Part shown: positions 62,601 to 64,000 of the stretch, piece by piece | Position numbering within the stretch: the stretch's first letter is position 1 | Layout: each line of letters opens with the position of its first letter | NCBI RefSeq assembly: GCF_001557875.1 | Contig: NZ_LNRF01000001.1 | Location: forward strand, 1,302,001 to 1,366,000 | DNA length: 64,000 nt | Reading direction: 5' to 3' | Source: Vibrio splendidus | GTDB lineage: Bacteria > Pseudomonadota > Gammaproteobacteria > Enterobacterales > Vibrionaceae | Translations under genes and position numbers: made by a program | The notes under the pieces: generated by a model | Told to the model about the DNA's origin: nothing | The model's database searches: none | The model's input: the letters and a program-made list of their open reading frames with translations, nothing else

Positions 62601-64000
62601 GTCAAACGTACCGATTTGCGTGGTGTGTGTACCGTTAGCCAATGCGTCATCATTTGGAATAAAGCGTACTTCTGTGTCGGCAGGAACTTCTTGTCCTACT
62701 TCCAGCACCACCCATTCTTCATTTACATTCGCTTCAATGATGCCGTTTTCTGGTGCTTGGTCTAAACGTAGTGCTGGCTCTTCACGAAGTGTTACACCAA
62801 CTGTTTGGTCTTCTTGGGCTTGGATGAAGATTTCATCGCCCGCTTCCGGCGCATCGTTGACAGGATTAACCGTCAAGTCGAGTGTCGTCAGAACTTCATT
62901 CTCACCATCACTGATGTTGTATGTGAAGTCCAACTCGCCATTGAAGTTTTCTGTGTGCGTAATGGTGAATGAACCATCGTCATTAGTAACAATTGTCGCA
63001 TCTGGATCGTTGGTTTGTAGGTTAGATGCCGTTAAATCATCACCTTCAACGTCCGTTGCGTTCGCTAGCAACTGCTCTTGAGTAATGGTAATTGCGTTAT
63101 CTTCATCGACTTCAGCCTGAATGCCCGAAGTTTCAGGTCCATCATTCACAGCAATAACATCGATGCCAGCGGTTGTGGTTGCGGTTGCACCGTCTTCGTC
63201 AACGACAACAACGTCTAGTGAAATATCACCATCGAAGTTTTCATTTGGCGTAAAGGTGTAAGTACCATTGCCATTATCAACAAAAGAGCCGTCATCACCG
63301 GAGTAAGTTACTCCAGACAATGATACATCGCCTTCTACATCGGAAGAGTTTGCCAATAGTTGCTCATCACTGATCGTGATTTGGCCATCTTCTTGAACTG
63401 TGTAAGATGTCGAGCCAGCAACCGGTGGATCATTCTCAGGTGTTACGCTGACATCAATAACAGCTGATGTTGAATCAGTACCGTCAGAGACATCGAATGA
63501 GAATTGAACATCACCATTGAAGTTCTCGTTTGGAGCAAAGCTATATGTGCCGTCGCCATTATCGCTAAGAACACCATCTGCACCTGTGTAGAGCACGTTT
63601 TCAATCGACAGCTCGTCACCATCAATATCTGACGCGCCGGCAAGCAGGTCAGCATCGGTGAAGAGTAACGTACCGTCTTCTTCAATCGTGAACTGTTGAT
63701 CTTGCGCTTGTGGCAAGTCATTAACCGGATTCACGGTAATGTCTAGGCCAACTTGAACTGAACCACCATCGTTATCGATGATATCGAAGTTCAGGTCTAG
63801 GTCACCGTTGTAGTCGGCGTTAGGTGTAATGGTGTAGCTGCCATCATCAATGTGTTGGATGGTCGCATTTTCATCAGTAGATAGATTGATAGCTTCTAAG
63901 TTGTCGCTATCAATATCACCTGCTCGTGCTAGCAATTGCTCTTGGCTTAGCGTGATGGAGCTATCTTCATTGATGGTGTAAGCCAAATCGCCCGATACTG
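50607..64000 (-). CDS. Giant tandem-95/cadherin-like repeat adhesin (5' end outside window)
   Basis: Open frame of more than 4,460 residues that continues past the right edge (the codons at the edge read VSGDLAYT, mid-repeat), so the start is not in the window. It consists mostly of cadherin-like domains of about 95 residues, each with VNDxP, EDGSITxSQEQLLA, ASDxDGDDL, DNGDGTYTFTPNENFNGDV and SDGTD elements; the acidic DxD/DxNDxxP residues would bind calcium. Interruptions are a jelly-roll-like insert (~62.0-62.8 kb), a DUF4114-like domain (~59.2-59.65 kb) and a YfaP/regulatory-like insert (~55.3-55.98 kb). The visible C-terminus is acidic and Ser/Gln-rich, with no RTX nonapeptides seen. Likely a surface or secreted adhesin for biofilm or host contact, exported by type I secretion. 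Confidence 0.9.
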   Translation of the reverse strand, partial: VSGDLAYTINEDSSITLSQEQLLARAGDIDSDNLEAINLSTDENATIQHIDDGSYTITPNADYNGDLDLNFDIIDNDGGSVQVGLDITVNPVNDLPQAQDQQFTIEEDGTLLFTDADLLAGASDIDGDELSIENVLYTGADGVLSDNGDGTYSFAPNENFNGDVQFSFDVSDGTDSTSAVIDVSVTPENDPPVAGSTSYTVQEDGQITISDEQLLANSSDVEGDVSLSGVTYSGDDGSFVDNGNGTYTFTPNENFDGDISLDVVVVDEDGATATTTAGIDVIAVNDGPETSGIQAEVDEDNAITITQEQLLANATDVEGDDLTASNLQTNDPDATIVTNDDGSFTITHTENFNGELDFTYNISDGENEVLTTLDLTVNPVNDAPEAGDEIFIQAQEDQTVGVTLREEPALRLDQAPENGIIEANVNEEWVVLEVGQEVPADTEVRFIPNDDALANGTHTTQIGTFDDNASVDDWGTEVDPYTREFSDGDLTVTVQSNDDPLGAWNGNTHIGHGIGDTDRQGLSGDEKLTISVEGQDINEISFHLDGLGGWFMEESRHFTEVEIKAFNEDGDLIDSMTYHKEDRGTFETDYTLTVDQPVSYFELGTVQGNGTYVVQNMTVSQTCHDEAVFTSIGVDGSEITETVELNIHAGDNEIELTAELPNITVDTDGSAQFASVVITEEQLLAQASDIDGDDLDIQNLELVGENSEHATLTDNGDGTWTVTPDENFHGEIELGYQVTDGELTDSNIININFESVNDAPIVSGPIVLSTEEDEGITFSADDLLANTTDVEGDTLSISDITYGGDNGELVDNGDGTFTFMPNENFNGEIDIDYKVFDGTDEVATHLDLTVVPVNDVPVPGEPLHTQMLENGSMIIEAKDLLSGATDVDGDILHVENLLLADQTQGTLTDNGDNTFTFEPAENFYGDVNLTFNISDGQASALSTARVEVEIVNEGPEVSGPIEVAVDEDGSITITQEDLLANATDVDGDNLEAVNLATNDPNAVIVENSDSSFTITPSADFFGEIEFTYDVTDAIETVAADLNLTVNPINDAPDVPDMSFTTEDGQAITITEAELLAQATDVEGDELSVVNVTSASDTVEVTDNGDGTYTLTPELGFFGNVDLAFDVSDGTDVVGANIDLKVEFVNDAPAATPTVANVDEDGSILVTQEMLLENATDQDGDDLFASSLETNDPNASIVDNGDGTYTVTPSENFNGDIAFTYEVSDGELSMSNDMILTVNPVNDIPIVAPGMYHIEEDGSILFTQEDLLSGAIDIDGDDLSVTSINYSGDEGTVTDNGDGTFSFVPEDHFSGDLEFSFTVTDGTDEVEQDINVHIEAVADAPDLVITDGDGVNVDDEAILVEPGGIVELNIAAALVDQDLSEALTVTVDGVPEGSVIQYDNEGVLNDQENGITSYNDTEITVTFEGETAGYQNAAGYYKVDEDGNITGVEVVYENASQVGGGGDLVPGQDQFSFQVAEGESFNLFLIPNGHQHNDFDSMQDGQYEFRAEDGSPANMDTVDPQLVFVAADGTETVVQGQNGDAIFHGGSSSQLNQDGIEHTRTTVNEDGELVYGFEDLYGGGDADYTDFNFTIDVGEVNSQIYSGEITVGPDGAVNLPITAIENELQLQLPEDFNQQLEVHVTATATELSNDDSEVVSQTIYINATGVTVDHAPEALPVAATVQEDGSIVISQEDLLANASDLDGDQLTAINLATDDDSVTITDNGDGTYTLIPDADFNGDVSFTFDVSDGDDVVSTNLELTVSPVNDGPEVQDQTFTVGEDGVLTFNDQDLLTGAMDIEGDDLSVEGVTYTGADGVLTDNGDGTYSFAPNENFNGDVNFSFNVSDGTDTVTANIDVSVTPENDPPVAGSTSYTVHEDNAITISNEQLLADSSDIEGEVAIDSVTYSGSDGVLEINGDGTYTFSPNENFNGEVSLDVVVTDEDGATEATTAGITVLEVNDPPVAGPTSYTIDEDSVLTFNESQVLLNASDIEGDVELVEINYDGPDGIFSINGDGTCSFAPNENFNGQVQLDVTIQDEDGAQVDTFITVDVLPINDVPVSGDLAYSVEEDGSITLSQEQLLSQASDVDGDDLIASNLIVDGDATVVANDDGSFTITPDANFNGDIDLTFDISDGTDTLVATADLTVNPVNDLPQPQDQTFSIGEDGTLNFTDEDLLTGASDIDGEDLSVEGVTYTGADGVLTDNGDGSYSFAPNENFNGDVNFSFDVSDGTDTVQANIDISVTPENDPPVAGSTSYTVHEDNSITISNEQLLANSSDVEGEVAIDSVSYTGSDGVFEDNGDGTYTFSPNENFNGDVSLAVVVTDEEGATEATTAGITVLEVNDPPIAGSTSYSVNEDEVITISAEQLLANASDIEGEVAIDSVNYTGADGIFTDNGDGTFSFAPNANFDGDVSLDVVVTDEDGATTATTASIDVLPINDPPVSGDLAYSIDEDGSITLTQEQLLSQASDVDGDDLTASNLSAGDNATVVDNGDGTFTVTPDANFNGDIDLSFDISDGTESIVANADLTVNPVNDLPTTSDVYANVDEDNVITITQEQLLANAADIEGDDLVASDLTLVGDDATIVDNGDGTFSITPSENFNGYIDVAYSISDGDTPIAANLGLTVDPVNDAPIVSADVAITIEEDGSYTITQEELLQFATDIEEDDMTAIIGEQGDETTVTGTVLDAETGSPVVGADITMTDNAGHSYSTVTDQSGNYSVSGPVVDQGTVTIEQEGSITSSFLVPAGEDTNGGVTAISEVLEETDMRIVVTWGESPRDMDNHLWLYDTDNGNELDHIYYRDMSHDLGEGNVVQQDVDDTNGGGPETITIPNYQDADMHYSVHNYTSRSWDVDGVEDVQVQVFVGDTLVETFSPDLSENPSGDHWHVFDIVNGIIVPSQDVGTQNAFDLPTAEEALANENGIDISELLTGDEGDDSGDTGVNEPSVGDVSIENALITDNGDGTYTITPEENFNGEFSISYNVDDGNGGVTPAELDVTVTAVNDLSVIYDHDYTINEDGSLTFTDEQLLAGATDIDGDDLSVESVYYEGTDGVFTDNGDGTYTFAPNGNFNGNVDLTYDVSDGTDVVSANIDVQVVPINDVPVAGSTTYSVEEDGSITLSDAQLLANSSDVEGEVFVSDVSYSGTDGVFTDNGDGTYTFAPNENFNGDISLGVSVMDEDGATAETTAGIDVIAVNDLPVAGSTTYSVDEDNVITFSEAQLLANSSDIEGDVSVSDVSYSGADGIFTDNGDGTYSFAPNENFNGNVSLDVTVADEDGATAQTTAGIDVIAVNDAPVSGDLAYSVDEDGSITLSQEQLLAQASDVDGDDLTAANLTAGDNATVTANDDGSFTITPDADFNGDIGLSFDLSDGTETVVATADLTVNPVNDIAVVENVAYTIEEDGSVTFTDEQLLAGASDIDGDELSVADVSYTGAEGVFTDNGDGTYSFAPNENFNGDVSLDFSVSDGTEMVDANIDVTVTDVNDAPVAGATSYQMNEDGTITISPEQLIANSSDVDGEVSLESVTYSGSDGTLVQNDNGSVTFTPNENFNGDISLDVVVTDDDGATATTTAGIEVLAVNDGPESEDVNLTTAEDSTILITQDMLLAQATDIDNTADELSASGLQIDPSLGELLDNEDGTWSFTPNENFNGDVPMTFNVSDGQESIAVDGNIDVTPVNDAPDAPTIEMQGEEDVVMVIDPAYIAGQVTDLDGDEISIESITVRAPANATLTQQPDGMYHLVTTQDFNGLVELGYQATDGEEVVDGSLNVDVIPVNDAPFNVGNAMMTTNEDGAFTFDAGDLMNLFGDIDTADLVVSRIITADGEDGGEVTDNGDGTWTFTPTGDFSGVSDLQVVVSDGEFETVLDVPVFVRPVADGAVITTDHDGPLVFGEDETGHLGLNVGLVDDSETLSNLVMTGFPVGFEVTDGVNTVMITEPGQYIDLFDWDISNIQMTPPEDFHGEFFVTVSATTVDYGDEPEAFDDGIDTSDFETVAGDSIILTADDLIELAENVNADGDDEVKLVHLADRSQGEIVDNGDGTWTFTPAPGFTGEADIAYVVDKDGVLHDEQTGVVVKEGDSQENAAPEVNSITTTEIAADATLSFTDEDMLANLSDAEGDSLSIESVSLMEGQGVIESDNQGNYQFTPAEDYTGDVQVGFIATDGENRIESFFNVDIQGGDEAASSEGYTLADDGSLTITDAQLVDELGVSDSAQVVDVADANDAGFFAESGEGEWTYWPNEDFDGNLAMNVEVNDGGEVSSHSVSIQVADESVQSDEPQVQVAQATEEQQVGVAQQADDQAQDAETEDSTADVTAAPGETISISIPDEVAGNESVDYADMSGLPEGATVSNALDNGDGSFTISGNLEQSVSVELPEGYEGTSEIQFQGYDELGSSIDGASGSVEVEIDDQYTMQGSTQEQQPDMAGMESGGSDWTSVGGQDQGVDFTDDSGSFDSDSQTGTDQGNDFDQSSI
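55295..55985 (-). other. YfaP/carboxypeptidase-regulatory-like insert in the adhesin
   Basis: Within the adhesin the repeats are broken by TVTGTVLDAETGSPVVGADITMTD then SGNYSVSGPV, a carboxypeptidase-regulatory-like beta domain. It is followed by MRIVVTWGESPRDMDNHLWLYD, HIYYRDMSHD, ETITIPNYQD and YSVHNY, the pattern of YfaP/DUF2135-type proteins. Usual repeats resume near 55.28 kb. Confidence 0.65.
59215..59645 (-). other. DUF4114-like domain in the adhesin
   Basis: Adhesin segment PGQDQFSFQVAEGESFNLFLIPNG through VYGFEDLYGGGDADYTDFNFTID. The final GFEDL-GGGD-DY-DF pattern is characteristic of DUF4114 domains of large bacterial surface proteins. It is flanked by a different linker region with VDQDLSEALTVTVDGVPEGS on its N-terminal side. 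Confidence 0.7.

Noticed and set aside
52378..63081. Many plus-strand Ser/Thr/Pro-rich ORFs within the adhesin
   Set aside because: They recur with the repeat period and are the antisense of biased repeat codons.

Overview
The window reads as a chromosomal segment of a marine gammaproteobacterium, almost certainly a Vibrio. The signs are an RpoS-like alternative sigma factor of the RpoQ/RpoX kind, a DUF2860 outer-membrane protein, a NorM-like MATE pump, an MSHA-type prepilin, a MoxR/BAT operon, a VmeAB-like RND pump and a giant tandem-95 adhesin. I cannot fix the species; the Splendidus or Harveyi clade is a guess.

Region 1 (1-13,250) is an accessory, probably anti-mobile-element island. A tightly packed minus-strand operon (6507 to beyond the left edge) encodes an SMC/MukB-like coiled-coil ATPase, a small MukE/MksE-like protein, a MukF/MksF-like protein and a TOPRIM-domain protein. 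This is the composition of Wadjet/MksBEFG systems, but in the order ATPase, small subunit, kleisin-like, TOPRIM. Divergent from it are a WYL-domain BrxR/CapW-like regulator (6781), an unassigned 551-aa protein (7721) and an 827-aa two-motif phospholipase-D-fold protein (9373). The divergent promoter holds nested inverted repeats. The island fades into a 1.5-kb non-coding zone with a 60-bp tandem repeat, a second set of dispersed repeats and an orphan terminator.

Region 2 (13.26-27.1 kb) is mostly core-like. It holds a 35-aa Cys-containing membrane peptide behind a CueR-like operator, a MATE pump, a prepilin, two envelope proteins, the seven-gene moxR-DUF58-batABCD-type operon, a LysR regulator, and a scar in which a divergent LysR/SDR gene pair lost both 5' halves.

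Region 3 (27.1-34.8 kb) looks like one regulon. A 19-bp palindrome, ATGAATAAGAGATATTCAT, occurs upstream of a DUF2860 porin-like gene and three times (exact, one mismatch, degenerate) around the promoter of an RND efflux operon. A LysR gene lies between them. Two short genes, a 78-aa leader-position ORF and a 26-aa single-span membrane peptide, flank the same sites.

Region 4 (34.8-50.5 kb) carries single-gene units: LysE exporter, delta-class carbonic anhydrase-like protein, lipoprotein, VOC protein, a pseudogene with two in-frame stops, a nucleotidyltransferase-like protein and D-serine dehydratase. It continues with a PEBP/AraC pair, a LysR/EmrAB-type efflux divergon, a response regulator with its overlapping Hpt partner, and the RpoS-like sigma factor. 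Three consecutive minus-strand genes end in the same family of terminator hairpin.

Region 5 (50.6-64.0 kb) is the C-terminal 4,464 or so residues of a giant cadherin-like repeat adhesin whose start lies beyond the right edge. It contains a three-domain higher-order repeat and inserted DUF4114-like and YfaP-like domains.
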